This document shows, piece after piece, positions 9,777-22,535 of a stretch of 64,000 bases of DNA. The notes under the pieces were generated by a model, which was not told where the DNA came from, ran no database searches, and was given only the letters and a program-made list of their open reading frames with translations. Origin of the DNA: Cladorhizidae sp. MBARI D1340-BT2 (lineage: Eukaryota; Porifera; Demospongiae; Poecilosclerida; Cladorhizidae); contig JAQNBH010000015.1 of the NCBI GenBank assembly GCA_028752905.1, positions 35,942,163 through 36,006,162 of the forward strand, written 5' to 3'. Made by a program: the position numbers and the translations under genes. Position 1 is the first letter of the stretch. The number at the start of each line of letters is the position of its first letter.

Positions 9777-10430
9777 CTAGATATACATAATGATAATATA
9801 TGATGTAACTCTCAAGTCAAAATTAACATTATATAAATCATGCATTGTTCATTTAGCTGCTCTAATGTGTGATCTAGTTATTAACACAGGTGTGAACTAT
9901 ATAACATTGCAACATGGCTTCTTGTTGGTCAAGCTAAACTATTCCATGCTACTCTAGACTTGTGAGCAGTGATAGAGAATGTGGCCTCAGATTGCTCCAG
10001 CAATGAAAGCTAGTGAAAGTGAAAAGGCCTATGGCATTTCTCATACATCTCTTGTACATCTACATAAGTCTAGTAATACACTCTGGCATCTTCTGTACTA
10101 TCATGCTCACAACCAATGCAGAATCAGTTCCTACACAAACTGACATCCATTTATATCGTAATAGGTACAATAATTAATGTTACACAGGAATGGGAGGGAG
10201 GGAAAGCAAGGAAGGAAAAACATCCCAATGGAGTGGAGCATTACAGGTGCTCTGTGCTACTAGTTGAAAGCTGATCTATATATGGTAGTGTCATGTGATC
10301 CTGTGTGTGTGTGGTTCCTTATACACTGTAGAGTTCATCCAGTTTGCCGATAGCTCAGGAAATAATTATAGCATATGAACGTGCTATATCAGTGACTATA
10401 CACACCAGAAAAACAGGTGTAGCGTACAAG

Positions 10431-11710
10431 TAAGTGGCCAATCATCGGCATTGCTCAATTATCGGCACCTGGTGCACCAATCATCGACATACTTACGTCA
10501 CTCGTAATATCAAAGTTTATGATAATATTCTGGAACATTCCCTGACATTGAGAAGGAGCTGCACCAGTTTCTTGTTGCTGTACATCGGACAAGGCTTCTC
10601 ATTTCTTGATTATTTGCAGACTTCATTAACCTTGCAAGATAAGTTTGCCTTAGCGTTTGTTTCTGGTTAGATTGCTGTCATAGTTGTGCTGACTAGAGCA
10701 ATAATGATAGAGAACTTGTGCTGACTAGAGCCATAATGATAGAGAACTACTCGTCTGTTTCATGGAATTGGCTGACTAGCAAAATAGATACTTTATCCAA
10801 CTAGTTCCCTATTTCCATGAGGATGCCACGGGGTAGGAAGAAGGTCAGGATGGTAGTGCTCCTCCTTTGTTGACCACATGCAGGAGCAAGAAATGAAAAC
10901 AAAGTCTTGCAAGCTGCTCTTGCAGCAGTAAGGGTGCTTGACCTGTCCAGCATGCAGTCATTGAGCATGACAGTGCAGACATCTTGGCTAGGTTACTCAT
11001 GTCATGAAGCCAGGACAATGGACTAATTTAACTGCTTCCAGGGAGAACAAACTTGGTGGATTCATCCAGGTAGTTGGAAAGATCGGATGTGAGAAAACAA
11101 GTAGACAGATTAAGGCATAGCAGAATCAGAGAAAGGAGTTCTCAAGAAGAGAAGATTTCAGATGATTGACTACTGGTAGAAAACAACCTAATGAACAAAC
11201 CTGGGCTATGCATGGATTATGTTTGCCGGCTGTCATTTGTTGCAGGAACAATGTATTGACTCTCCAACCTGTGACACTGATGGAAGAGAGATTTGTTTAT
11301 TTTCCATTGTGTAGCATGTTTACATTTATTGATGTTAGAGCACTAACTTCTCTTAACATTTGTTTTGGTAATAAAATGGCTTTGTTTTGGTGACAAATTT
11401 ATGATGTTTACATCAGGTATGAACATGGTGTCACTGTGTAAAAGTTATTAGCAAATAAAATGTATTATGGATCTGTTAGGGTCTTGCTAAAAACATAAAC
11501 ATCACACACAGTGCCGATAATTGATTTGTATGTGGTGGCGATAATAGGTACGGGATGGTGATAATTGGCATTTTAGCATGTGGAGTCTGACCTTCGTAGT
11601 TAATAGCTGAGCAAGGTTACTTCCGGAATTAACCAGGATTGTCAAGTGTGAATAAAGTTCACTTCCAGTGCAAGAATCAACTTACTAGACGTACCGATAA
11701 TTGGCAGCTT
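10431..11710. mobile_element. Candidate non-autonomous DNA transposon with subterminal GATAATTGGC repeats
   Basis: The left side (10436-10490) has ccaatcatcggc, caattatcggc and ccaatcatcgac. The right side has the complements gccgataattg (about 11513), gtgataattggc (about 11551) and ccgataattggc (11694-11705). The outer ends aagtggccaatcatcgg and ccgataattggcagctt are imperfect inverted repeats. Multiple subterminal inverted motifs are typical of transposase binding sites. No transposase frame is recognised inside and no target duplication is certain. It lies in the 2447-bp intron between the signal and Ig exons. Confidence 0.5.
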
Positions 11711-12223
11711 ATGCTATTCACATTGTGCTTTTATATAATAAAGGTGGTTCAGTAGTTAGAAACTTTATAGCAATAGCTATCTGTATAAGCAGCAAGAGTA
11801 CAGATGTTTCAACAGCTAAACTTCACACATTAAAAAGTAGAATTTTCTAGCCTCCTTCATCCTTTCTGCACCAAGCAATTTTTTTTTGGGGGGGGGGGCT
11901 TTGTGGGTAAGTGGTGCCCAGTCTCATTGAGTTGTTGGATATTGTTTTATTTGACACCCCTAACACTACAACACCCCTAACACTACAACCATGGCAGGTG
12001 TGGGGACTCTTCAGCAGTCACAACCTATGTTGACCACTGCAGCTAGTATATATTATAATGCTAAAGCTAAGATAAAAATTAAAAAAAATTAATTCAAGGA
12101 TTAGACAGCAAGCTCTGCCAAAGCTTCTTGTGTCTCGCTTTCCAATCCCACTTTCTTTTACAAGCTAACAAGCAGTTTAAAATAACATAGAAAGCAGCTT
12201 CCTTGCAACAGCTGCCCACTTAC

Positions 12224-12293
12224 ATGTTTGTCCCTCCACTGACGGAAGTGCTGTAAGAGCAAGCGCTAAGCTTGTTAGAATAATCCATTCCAT
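12224..12293 (-). CDS. Gene A signal-peptide exon (start codon)
   Basis: ATG at 12291-12293 opens MEWIILTSLALALTALPSVE followed by GQT. This is a classic secretion signal with a hydrophobic core and a likely cleavage after VEG. A donor GTAAGT follows after one base of a split codon, so the exon ends in phase 1, exactly matching the Ig exon start in phase 1 (the split codon becomes TGT, Cys). An ORF scan would miss it, as it is 70 nt. The 5' UTR and promoter to the right were not identified. Confidence 0.8.
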
Positions 12294-13352
12294 TGTCGCC
12301 ACGCAAAACATATAGAGAGTAGAGTCAGTAGACGCTTCTCAATGGTAACTAGTCTATTCACTTGCTGTAACTTGCTTTGTTCTTCCAGCTCGGGCACCAA
12401 CCCCCAAAATACGTGCTAGTTTCCGGCGGGTGGGGTTTAATTCAGGTGGGGATTTACACAGGTTGGATTACTTTTTTTCAGTCCGCTCATAGTCCATCCA
12501 AATCGCAGTTGGCAGACACATTTTATGAAAAGGCTTCAGTAGTCTAACTTGTAAGCTCGCACTGAAGAGGAAACCTTCAGTTCTTATTATATAATACGAT
12601 CATACTTGTGCAAAATTCGTGCGAAGATTTTCCCGCAATTGTCATGCTGCACGGAAGTTCTCTCCTTGTGTAGCTAGATGTGTCAATATCATGGTGTTAG
12701 CAATAGTGCTACTTTCAGTGTAACAGTTAATCAACAGCAGAAGTTATTTTAGGGTTTGTAGAAATGTGTGATGTAATATCTTGTGTATGGTGCAATAGCA
12801 CTCCCTATTTGGGTTTGGCCCCTTAATTTATTTTTTGACGTTTCTACTCCAGCCCATTTCAAAATGACAAATGCCAAAAATACATACGCCACACAGCTTA
12901 TGTCTCAGATGAAACTCACTTTGGCAGCCTCTTTACATTCTAATAGTAGTTTCAGCAATCTTTACCGCAAAGGAAAACATTTCCAGCATGCCATGAATTC
13001 TTTGCTAAGATAGCTAGCGCTTACCACCATACAAAAACAATTATATTTTTAACAATCTGTCTACATACTACACTATCATCAAATTTAGTCCTTCCCTTCC
13101 CCCCTCCCCCCCCCCCCCCCCCCGACCCCATCCTCCCCTTCCCAACCCATCACTTGTGTGCAATAATTTTACTAATAGTAGACTCCAAATACCCAATGCA
13201 TTAACCATGCTTGTGTGTGAGCAATTTTTGGCTGAGGTGATTCAGTAACTGCTGCATGTTCACTGCAAAGAAGTAGAAGGCCAGTTGGTTTACTTAGAAG
13301 CTTTACTCTGTCAGCGCAGATATTAAACAACCATTTGAAACCACTTGTGACC
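12294..13352. other. Upstream/intergenic sequence, no gene seen
   Basis: Presumed 5' flank of gene A followed by intergenic DNA. Short open frames here look random. A run of 18 C is at 13106-13123. No TATA box could be assigned with confidence. Confidence 0.5.
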
Positions 13353-13525
13353 CATGATGTATGTTTATATATGTGCATATACTTAAATATAAACATGATA
13401 AAGACTGCTATGATTGGCTAGTTCTGGGGTTATCCTGACATGATGTATGTTTATATATGTGCATATACTTAAGTATAAACATGATAGAGACAGCTGTGAT
13501 TGGTTAGTTCTGGAGTTATCCTGAG
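13353..13525. repeat. 86-bp tandem duplication
   Basis: atgatgtatgtttatatatg starts at 13354 and again at 13440. Both copies run to ggttatcctga/gagttatcctga, with a few substitutions. Confidence 0.85.
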
Positions 13526-13639
13526 CAACTGCTACAAGTTCTTGAAGGATGATGCTATTTATGCAGAGGAACCAAAATGAAACATTAAAAAACGAGAAGA
13601 ATTAAAGATAATCTCTCAATGACCTCCCACTGACATAGT

Positions 13640-13780
13640 AGAATATATTTAAAATTTGTTACTGGACATTTCTTCTAACCTTCATCATAAATAATGCTGA
13701 TGAAGGCTAGAGCAACTAGTCGAGTCTTCAAGTAACAAAGTTTAAGTTAATTATCAAGAAACCCATTATAACGACAATTA
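13640..13780. repeat. Dispersed small palindromic repeat (degenerate copy)
   Basis: It contains tgatgaaggctagagcaact, agtcgag and ttaattatcaagaaacccatt, matching the better-preserved palindromic element at 25123-25222. The other arm is eroded. Confidence 0.5.
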
Positions 13781-16645
13781 TATATTGAATTGTGTTCTAA
13801 TTAGTATGAAATAAATATCTAGAGTGCAAGGATCTTATATTTAAAACATTTTACACCAATACCTACTTCTTTTTTAAGCTCTTATATTTGGTATATATTA
13901 TTTTTAAAAGTAAAAGGTGCTAGTGGTCTACATTGGTATATTACATTTCAGGCAACAATAATAGCGACAAGTTTTTTTTATTGGAAATCCTATAAAAATA
14001 TAAAATCGATAAGTAATATCTCAATAATCTCAACTAGTCGGAACATTGAGTAACAAATTGTAAGTTGGTTATTGAGAAAGCCATTGCAAAACTTCATATG
14101 TTCTGAATTAGCATGAACCAGGAGATGATAAGGGGTGAATAATGTCAAAATGCTAATTTTTCACTTTTTTAACAACTTTTTCAACCTATTTTAAATGGTC
14201 ATATTGAAGTCATATTTCAAGTTTCAGAACATTTGAAGATTTTATGATGCAGTTACGACAGCTTTTGCACTCACTATTTTCATGCAAGGAATGAAGAAGA
14301 ATCGCGTCGCGTTCGATCAGAAGAATTTGACCATATTTCCACAAATTTCTCCCCTAATTTCTCACCCAAACTCCATAATTTATATATCATGCTTATTGTG
14401 TGCCTAAGCTAATCTATTTTCACTGTTATGAGAATGTGTTGGGTATAGTCCAGCATATCTGCATGTGATTTGTATTCCCCCCGTCCCGTGGTGCAGTATC
14501 AAAATAGTTTAGGTGAAACTACTACATGTACTCTTACCATAAACCACGTAACAGCCACTTAGCATTATTAATTCAAGGACAGGGTAAAAGGGCAAAAGTT
14601 GGATTGCCTGGCTGACACCTCAAGTGGCATAAAAAATATCTATAACCAAAGATAAATACATTATTAAATAGCTTATTTTCTAAGCTACATTTTGGTACAA
14701 AAATGATGTTGATAGAGGGTAGTGGATGGAAGTTATGATTGGTATTGTCGAGGTGTATTTTTTTGACATTATTCCCCGTGATTGGGGGGGGAGGGGATCT
14801 CATTTCCCCCAAAATATTGTGGGATCAACCAATTCCAAAATTGTCACTTTATCAGCTCCTCTTAGCCTATTTGTGGTCTACATTGAAAAACCACTTTCAC
14901 TATATATATCAGTTTAGTTCAAATATAATATATCTTGTGTATACATTAGGACTGAAGTAATTGGTCAGGCTGGTCAGGGAACTTTTTGTGCACATCATTA
15001 TTTTAACACTCTGATTTATTCAAATGCAAATTGTACATTTTGCGAGTAGGTGGCACATCCCCTGCCTACACTCTTCCCTTCCCCATAGCATTTGGCTGCA
15101 CACTAGCTGGTACCTTAAAACACTGCAAGATCACTTAAATTCACCTGAACCCGAGCCTGTGTCCGAGTATTCCGGTATACAAAGCATGTCTATAAATTAT
15201 TATATATTATGTCCATCTTTTTTTATTCTATACACTCTAAAACTACCAGAATATAGCTCACAAGCTATAGCTATAATTATGTTCTGAATTAGCAAGACCA
15301 GAAGATGGTTTTAGGTGGAAAGAAAAAATCTGATTTTCCACAAAAAAATTGAATATGAAGCTACAGGACATGCACTTTTCACATTCCCAATGATAGCTCA
15401 CAAATTATGCAGCAAGAAAGCATTACCAATAATGTTAGAGCTCACAAAGAGCAAGCAATTTGCTAGCAAGGATTCGTTCATAGCCCTATTCTATTAGAAA
15501 ATTACCCTAGCTACTGAAATGGTGAAATTGACAGAGGGCAACATCGTTGATGGCTGTGGTAGGTCTTTGCTGCGTTTAGCCCTACACTATTAGAAAAACA
15601 CCCTAGTTACTTGCAATTGTTGCTTTTCACCTTAATCACTAGCAATGGTTGCTTCTCTATGTCTTCTGTATATCAGTTTTGACAACAAAAAGGATATGAT
15701 CCCACACATCAGGTGAGCTCTCTCTATGTTGTTTGATCCACTCATTATCATTCCGCCCACCCCCCAAAAAGCTCATATCACTAACTAAAGCTCTCATTGG
15801 CAGCCCCTTAGTTGCTTAAACACTTACTTTCAGCTGCTATATATGTGTGTTTGTGAGAGGGCATTCTCTACTATAGTTGTTGTTACTTGAAGTGTGAGTT
15901 AGTAAATGACTTCACTGGATGAATAATAGTGTTGCACAATCTCCCATTGAATGACTATGGCTTCTTTCTTTTATACAGCCTACTTGTGTTGTTACACCAT
16001 GTCACATTTGTATGCTGCAGGTTAAAGTAATTGTGTTAGCCATCAGTAAACTATACGTATTAAGTGTGATTGCCCAAACAAAAGAATGGCCTTTGACATC
16101 ACATCCCACTGTTGTCATAATAGCTGAAGGCATTTACCTAGCCAGGTAGATCTCTCAACTTAGATTACACTAATTGCAGGCAGTTATGCCTCGTCCTATG
16201 TATATAATATTGCATATATAGATAGATATAGTTTTTGATCAGCTTGCCAGAAATTGTTACTTTTCTGTCAAAACAGGTTATCAAAACTCTTCAGGTAATG
16301 GCATGTAAGTTAATGCCATATAACGGAGTAGCTATGGCATGTTCTATCAATATGCTTTGTTTGAAACAGCAATATGGATGTTTTTCATCAAGATGCTAAT
16401 TGACATCGATATATTTTTATAACAGCCAAACAAAATTCTTTCTCAATATTTACCACTGCTGCTTTTAGCTTTCCTGTCCTTGTCATCATCTCTTATGGAA
16501 AGTTCAAACACATTGCCTAACACAATTTTTACTCCCCAGCTGAATTATACTCGGGATACACACAGTTTCCTCATTCCCATTAGTTCAGGTTGCTTACACA
16601 TTCCTTTTAAAGAAACAATTGGTTATAATTACAAGATATCTAGTT
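13781..16645. other. Intergenic AT-rich DNA, no gene seen
   Basis: I see no supported gene. Short overlapping frames here lack any recognisable domain. A small repeated motif, tagccctattctattag / tagccctacactattag, occurs at about 15481 and 15579. A degenerate copy of the palindromic repeat (caactagtcg, ttggttattgagaaag) is at about 14030-14085. Confidence 0.5.
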
Positions 16646-16649
16646 TTCT

Positions 16650-17118
16650 AAACATCTAGTTCTGAAGCATAAGATAACTTACACATCTAACTCTGAAGCA
16701 TAATGATACTTACACATCTAGTTCTGAAGCATAATGTTACTTACACATCTAGCTCTGAAGCATAATGTTACTTACACATCTAGCTCTGAAGCATAATGTT
16801 ACTTACACATCTAGCTCTGAAGCATAATGTTACTTACACATCTAGCTCTGAAGCATAATGTTACTTACACATCTAGCTCTGAAGCATAATGTTACTTACA
16901 CATCTAGCTCTGAAGCATAATGTTACTTACACATCTAGCTCTGAAGCATAATGTTACTTACACATCTAGCTCTGAAGCATAATGTTACTTACACATCTAG
17001 CTCTGAAGCAAAATCTTACTTACACATCTAGCTCTGAAGCATAATGTTACTTAAATATCTAGCTCTGAAGCATAATGTTTCTTACACATCTAACTCTGAA
17101 GCATAAGATTACTTACAT
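16650..17118. repeat. 31-bp minisatellite, about 15 copies
   Basis: The unit contains cttacacatctagctctg and aagcataatgtta (31 bp). Central copies are nearly identical; copies at both ends diverge. No coding frame, no spacers. Confidence 0.95.
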
Positions 17119-18633
17119 ATTACTAGATTAGTAACTGTCAGGTTTCACAGGACTTTTTATGACCCTATTATAAATATGCAAAAGCTTGGATTGTTAGGTG
17201 TGTAGAGTTAATACTGTAAATTCTGGTTGCTCAGCCTCTCAGTGTTTAGAAAGAAAAAACAACAGTTAAGAATTCCCTAAATCTTATTGAAAAAAGTATC
17301 AGTTACGTACATGCATATTAGCTTCCCCACCAAGGCAATGTAATTATAGAGGCATCAATTTCACTAATATGACCGCACCTATTATTAGCCATAGTTGTCC
17401 ATAATTTCTTGATGAGCTTCACGGTGCTCATTTCCAGGACACTTCTAGACTCTTTCCTAACCTTCCAGTTTGGCAGGTAATTACTTTTCCATGTCTATGA
17501 AGTCCCAAACACTTTTCAATATGCCAGCAATTATGCATTTGGCTCTTGTAGAATGCAGAGCCTGGAGCAAGAATAGTTCTCATCTTTTGCTAAGCAGATC
17601 GTGAAGGATGTTCATAGTTCTTAGATGAATATACTTCAGAGAGTAATATAAGTCGCAATATACGCTTAAAAACTATTGCTAGCTCATTCTCTCACCTTCG
17701 CTCATTTGTAATCTGGCTTGAGACACTTATTTCGTCTAAAAGTTTAGCTCCTTCTTTAGCCGTTGTCTGCTCTGTCCTCCATTTTTTTCAGTTGGAGTGC
17801 ATTATTTAGCAAAAGTGTTTAGCCACTGTGTGGCAATGTTAAGCACTGTTTTTCTTGTGGGTTGGGGTTAGAAGTCAGACGTTTAATCACCAACTTTATA
17901 GCTTTTTAGTTAAATGTGTATATCACTTTTGATTCTAGCCATCATTATTAGAGCAGCTTGGGGTGCTCTTAAAATTGAAGATCAGTATATGAGATCTCCC
18001 TATGTAGGCAAGGAAGAAGTGTGAGATATGATGGGAATGCCTGTGGTGCTGTAACTATTGCACTTTAGAACCAACAGAAACCAATAATACATCATCACAC
18101 AGTCACAGATTTGGTTTACTTTTCTTTCCTGACCTTACGTAAAGGTCAGTGGCTGCCTTTGGCTAAGTTTATAGTAGTTCATTTGATACTTGATACTAAT
18201 TCCTTATTAGTACTGAACTCTTGATTAACAAGTGGGAGCTGAGTATGGAAACCAGGAGAATCGGAGGAAATCACAATCACAAAGTTGAAGTAAAATTGGG
18301 AGCTCTCCCACTTTATAGGGAGCCTTGGAGACGATGATCCATAATGATCAAAGAAGTTTGAAGAAGTAGATGCTGGCAGGGGGACTAGTACTCAGGAAGA
18401 AATGTCCGGTACTAATTGGTCCACACTCCTCGACCAGGAAGAATTATGTCCTGCAGAAAATAAAAGCTGATGGTTACAGACCCACTCAAGATGAGGAATT
18501 GAAGACTCAAGCGCAGAGCTGATGGAGGTACGTGAAAAAGAGTGTATAAATATAAATGAGGATTTAGCAATCTCATGTATATTGATGATTTGTTCATATG
18601 ATTTTGCATAATTTCACTCAAATTACGATCAAA
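17119..18633. other. Intergenic DNA, no gene seen
   Basis: AT-rich DNA without a recognisable domain. The short open frame at 18412-18678 (minus) shares its C-terminal sequence with the duplicated piece below, so it is repeat-related rather than a gene. Confidence 0.45.
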
Positions 18634-18832
18634 ATTACATGCAGCAGTGCTAATTAAAATGAGCTTCCATGCCCTCAAGCAGTACTGAATGAAAGGAGCT
18701 GCTCATTGTGACAGTACTTTGTAGTGTCTGACAAGCTACAGTCATGTTCTGTAGCTGATATTCTCTAGTAGATGCATTACATGCAGCAGTGCTAATTAAA
18801 ATGAGCTTCCATGCCCTCAAGCAGTACTGAAC
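18634..18832. repeat. Direct repeat, two copies of about 57 bp, 142 bp apart
   Basis: attacatgcagcagtgctaa followed by ttaaaatgagcttccatgcc occurs at about 18634-18690 and about 18776-18832. The piece between the two copies reads as one tandem unit. Confidence 0.75.
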
Positions 18833-19384
18833 GAGTGGTATGACCACAATATCAGATTAATTTAAGAAGCTGCATGAAGAAAATTAAAGCATCATTTATG
18901 TCATGAAATATTTTATTAACTAGTATATATGTGATCAAATAAATTTCCGCCCCAATTCAATAACTTGTAATGTGTATTATATTATATTGCTGTTTTAGCT
19001 TCTTTAAGCACATCAGTATATGCAAGGTGTTTGTGTATTTTGTGTATATCAAAGTTGGAAACAGGAAAAAGTGGGAGGGGGGAGGAGGGGGGAATTATTG
19101 TCGTAAGGAGGAATTATTGTCGTAACATTTGCACATCATATTGTAGTTGTTCTGGTCTGTTCAGTCTATACATTGAGAGAATAAATGATATTATCTCGAG
19201 TGCTCGACTATAATATTGCATAGAGAGGGACAAAAAATAAAGACAAGACAAAAAATGAATTCTATTTTTTGCCAATGTTTCAATCAAACAACTTTTGTCT
19301 TCTTTCATTGTATACTTACTAAACTTGTAAGAATTGTTAATGTGGTGTGACATTTCAACAAGAGTGACACCACATGATACCAAA

Positions 19385-19560
19385 TGAACAACAACTATTT
19401 GCAAGTTTAGCAAGTATGCTAGCAAGTTGTGTTAAAAGTTCTAGCGTCTCTCACTAGCTTGCATTAGTGTGTTCTCCAATACCACTCATGAATCTTATAC
19501 ATTAGGCCCATGTGGATTAACCCACAATCCAGTGAACTCCTATATGTAATATAGACTCCA
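19385..19560 (+). repeat. Copy of the gypsy 3' flank sequence (direct repeat with 22513-22695)
   Basis: caactatttgcaagtttagc, ctctcactagctt, tcatgaatcttat and cctatatgtaatatagactc match 22513-22695 in the same order, with substitutions and small indels. The downstream copy directly follows an integrase remnant. These two pieces therefore probably derive from the 3' end or LTR of the same gypsy family and bracket the element at 19.88-22.5 kb. The divergence is too high to define LTR ends. Confidence 0.5.
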
Positions 19561-19883
19561 TGTTTACAACTTACTTGGTTTTTTACTGATGCTATATTTC
19601 TCTGTGCAATGCTGTAGCTAGCATACTTAACAATTTGTAATGGAACTGGTAAAGGTAAATTATCAACTGATCATAAGTCCTAACAGTATTTAGGTATCCT
19701 ATATAATTATTGTTAACTCTTGTGTTGCAATGCATTAGCTAGTGCCATGACTATAGTATCTTAGATATTTGCTGTATTGTAGCATGTCAGTAAGTGGTTA
19801 GTTTCTGTGTGTTGTTGCTTTTTCAGTTCTAAGTCGAGTTCAATAAAACAACTGCTTCTCGAGATGGAAATTGGCTGTGTTAC

Positions 19884-22535
19884 ATCTGGCGTAGTTGGCA
19901 GGATAGAAACCCATGGGAAAGGACTCGAGTTAAAATGGCAGCTAGACCACCAGTATTATCCAAACTATTCAATGGAAGGAAGCTGGAAAGAGAGGAGCTA
20001 TCACTTCTTAAACATTTCTGAGGCAAAGAAGTGGAATGACGAGGTTAAACTAAAATAGATGTAGGTGTCTCACTGACCATGCACATACTTCTCTGCAGTG
20101 TACTACAGACCCCACAAGGTAACTATGAATGGGCTATGGAAGCTTTGAAATGGTTTCAAGCCTTCTAGCTGGAAAAAAAGGTAAAAAACTCAGCTGCACA
20201 CCCAAAAGTGCAAGAAGAATGAGAGTTAGGTGGACCTAGCTGGAGGATCTACGACTTTTTTCAGACAAAGAAAAGGAATTCAAAGCAAGGGAGAGACTTG
20301 CTACTTAGCACAGCACAGCTAGAAAATCCTCGTCTGGAATTTAGTCATATAAATGCCTCCAGAAACATTTGATGCAGCAGTGCCAGCCACGCTGGAGTTG
20401 GAGTCCTACCTGACCTTGAAGTTGACTTTATCCAGCGTGGAAGTGATACCTGGTGACCCGGAAGAGGCATGGCCTTAATTTCATATATCTCATGTATGTA
20501 ATGATAAATTGAATTCAATATTTGAGAGGCTAGTTGATAGATTCAATAAATTAGAGTCAACTTACATTGAAGGTGAGGGGAGAGATGTTAATAGGAGAAA
20601 CCTGAACAGCATCGACAAATATGGTTTGAATAGAGCCGATGGACCATAGGAGCTTCCCAGATGGAGAAAAGAGGACCTGAGCTGCTGGAACTGCAAACCA
20701 GTGTGGGATAATGTCTCTCTCCAAAGAAGCAGCAGAGAAACTAGACACCTCCTGTGGGTGGAGTCAAGCACAAGAGGGTAGAAGAGAAATGACTCTTTTT
20801 TTGATGGTACCCCTACTGGTGGAGTTTGCCTAGATGGCTTAGTCAATGCTGTGATTACTTCATTCCTTGTGGACACTGGAGACACCGTTGGTGTGTTACT
20901 CTTCTACTATAGGAGACATGGGATACCATAAGTGCTGAGGGAGCAAGATAAATGCAAACATGGACTGGTCACCCACTCCTGGGTATATTGGCAATGCCAC
21001 TGTAGCTACATGGCCATGCATAATTAAGTAGATCTTTCTTTCACTTGACAAGGTTACCCAACAGATGTTGTGGCGATCCCTTAAGCCCTAGACTTCCTTA
21101 TAAAGTACAATGTTATGGTTGGTCTGGTGAGGTCACAGCTTAATTGGAATAAGAAGCCCCCAATTATCGTTTCTCAAAGGTCTAAACACGAGACTCAAGT
21201 GGGAAGTGTGCACATTAGTGAGACTATTACATCCTTTGTCAGAGCAAGTAGTATAGTTTCCTGATGATGGCAAGAGCATCTAGTCGAAACATCGAGTGAG
21301 TAAAGTTCTAGTTGATTATTGACTAGGTCATTGTAAAGTGGCATTGGCAAGTGTTCAAGGCAATTGCCATGCCTTGTAGAAAATAGAATAGAAATCACAT
21401 TTCCCGGTGCTTTAGCTAGAGTGTTAGTCGTGCCAAAAGATAGAACTTTATCGATCCGTTTGTTTAACCCTAAACCCGAGCCAGTATTGATAACTGCAAA
21501 CACGCATGTTGTAACCATAGAGTTATTGGTAGAAGCTACCATTGCAAATGTGCATATTAGCTCAAAAGAAATATCCAATGCATAAAATGAGCTTCTTTGG
21601 AGCATAGCAGAGAGCAGTGCCTTGACCCTCACTCCAGAATGAAAAGCACTAGTGTGAAGATTCACCCCACACTACAGAAAGGAAGTGAAGAAGCTCCTAA
21701 AGAGCATACTCAAAGACAAAATTGCTGAACCCCACCACAAGTGCTTGGGCTTTCCCCATAGTTCTAGTAATAACATATTTGGGTTTTGTGTTGATTACAC
21801 CACAGGCTAAATGAAGTCTTCCACAAGGATGCCCTAAAATTAATGATATGCTGAACACACTCTTCGGTTCAAAGTGGTTTTCTACACTGGATTTACTTGA
21901 TGGGTATTGGCAGGTGGAAGTGGCTGAAGAAGACTGTGAGAGACAGTGTTTTGTAGCAATGAAGGATAATTTGAACTCATATGCCACACAGAACTCTGTA
22001 ATCCTCCCACCAATTGTGCAGCCACGAAATCACCTAATCATAAGAGCTGAGAACAATTGCATATTAATGTAGGAAGTCCAATGCAACTGTATGCCGTAAA
22101 TATCATGGGTCCTTCACACAGTCAAAGTCCGGAAATTCTTAAACTCTCATGGCTGGAGACTAGCGCTGGATGAGGCATACCCTGTACATAACCAAGATGC
22201 CTCAATTATTGCACATATCACCAACAACAAAAATTCCATTTTTTTCACCTGGGCAGCTTCACTCACTGACTCTGATCAGGGAAAACAATTTCATTCACAA
22301 CTAATTACTGAGATTTGGGCCTACAAAGACAAGGACCACACCATATCATTCTCTAATTGAGCATTTCAATCACATGCTAGTTTTCTTGCTGAAGACTGCC
22401 GCTTCAGAACATCCTTTTGACAGGGAGGAACACCTTAAGCCACTATGTGTGACAAACATTGTAATGTTCAATCCACCACTGGCTACTCTCCATTTTACTT
22501 CATATTTGGCAAGCAACTATTTGCAAGTTTAGCAG
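19884..22535 (+). pseudogene. Decayed Ty3/gypsy retrotransposon (gag-PR-RT-IN remnants)
   Basis: A primer-site-like tggcgtagttggcaggat follows ttaca at about 19886. Fragments in three frames then appear in the right order. A zinc-knuckle remnant (SCWNCKPVW) is near 20675-20700. A retropepsin motif (ITSFLVDTGDTVGVLL) is near 20848-20895. A PR-RT linker (VPKDRTLSIRLFNPKPEPVL) is at 21430-21490. RT (FGFCVDY near 21780, then KWFSTLDLLDGYWQVEV at 21870-21920) ends abruptly near 22000. Integrase follows (SDQGKQFHSQLITEI near 22265, then QSTTGYSPFYFIFGKQLF near 22468-22520). Most of RT, RNase H and the integrase N-terminus is missing. It is dead, with many stops and frameshifts. Confidence 0.75.
21250..21340. 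repeat. Dispersed small palindromic repeat (copy)
   Basis: gatgatggcaagagcatcta, gtcgaaacatcgagtgag and agttgattattgactaggtca match one arm and the centre of the element at 25123-25222. This copy interrupts the gypsy remnant between PR and RT. Confidence 0.55.

Larger units (their letters stand above)
1228..12293 (-). other. Gene A: Ig-FN3x5-transmembrane receptor-like gene (span of exons)
   Basis: Eight exons can be joined on the minus strand: signal peptide, Ig-like, five FN3 and a transmembrane exon. All junctions are GT-AG. The signal exon ends in phase 1, every module exon starts and ends in phase 1, and the transmembrane exon starts in phase 1 and ends in phase 2. The joined coding length is 1,985 nt (661 codons plus 2 nt) with no stop. 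Intron sizes are 2447, 1139, 66, 1616, 66, 437 and 3310 bp in transcription order. The product should be a type I membrane protein at the cell surface. Its cytoplasmic region, possibly a kinase, phosphatase or short tail, lies left of position 1228, probably outside the window, so its class is unknown. Ig/FN3 ectodomains are common in adhesion molecules and receptor tyrosine kinases or phosphatases. Order and splice sites come from the sequence; the function is inference. Confidence 0.8.

Noticed and set aside
16650..17118. CRISPR or satellite-coded peptide
   Set aside because: Pure 31-bp tandem repeat without spacers; frames contain stops.
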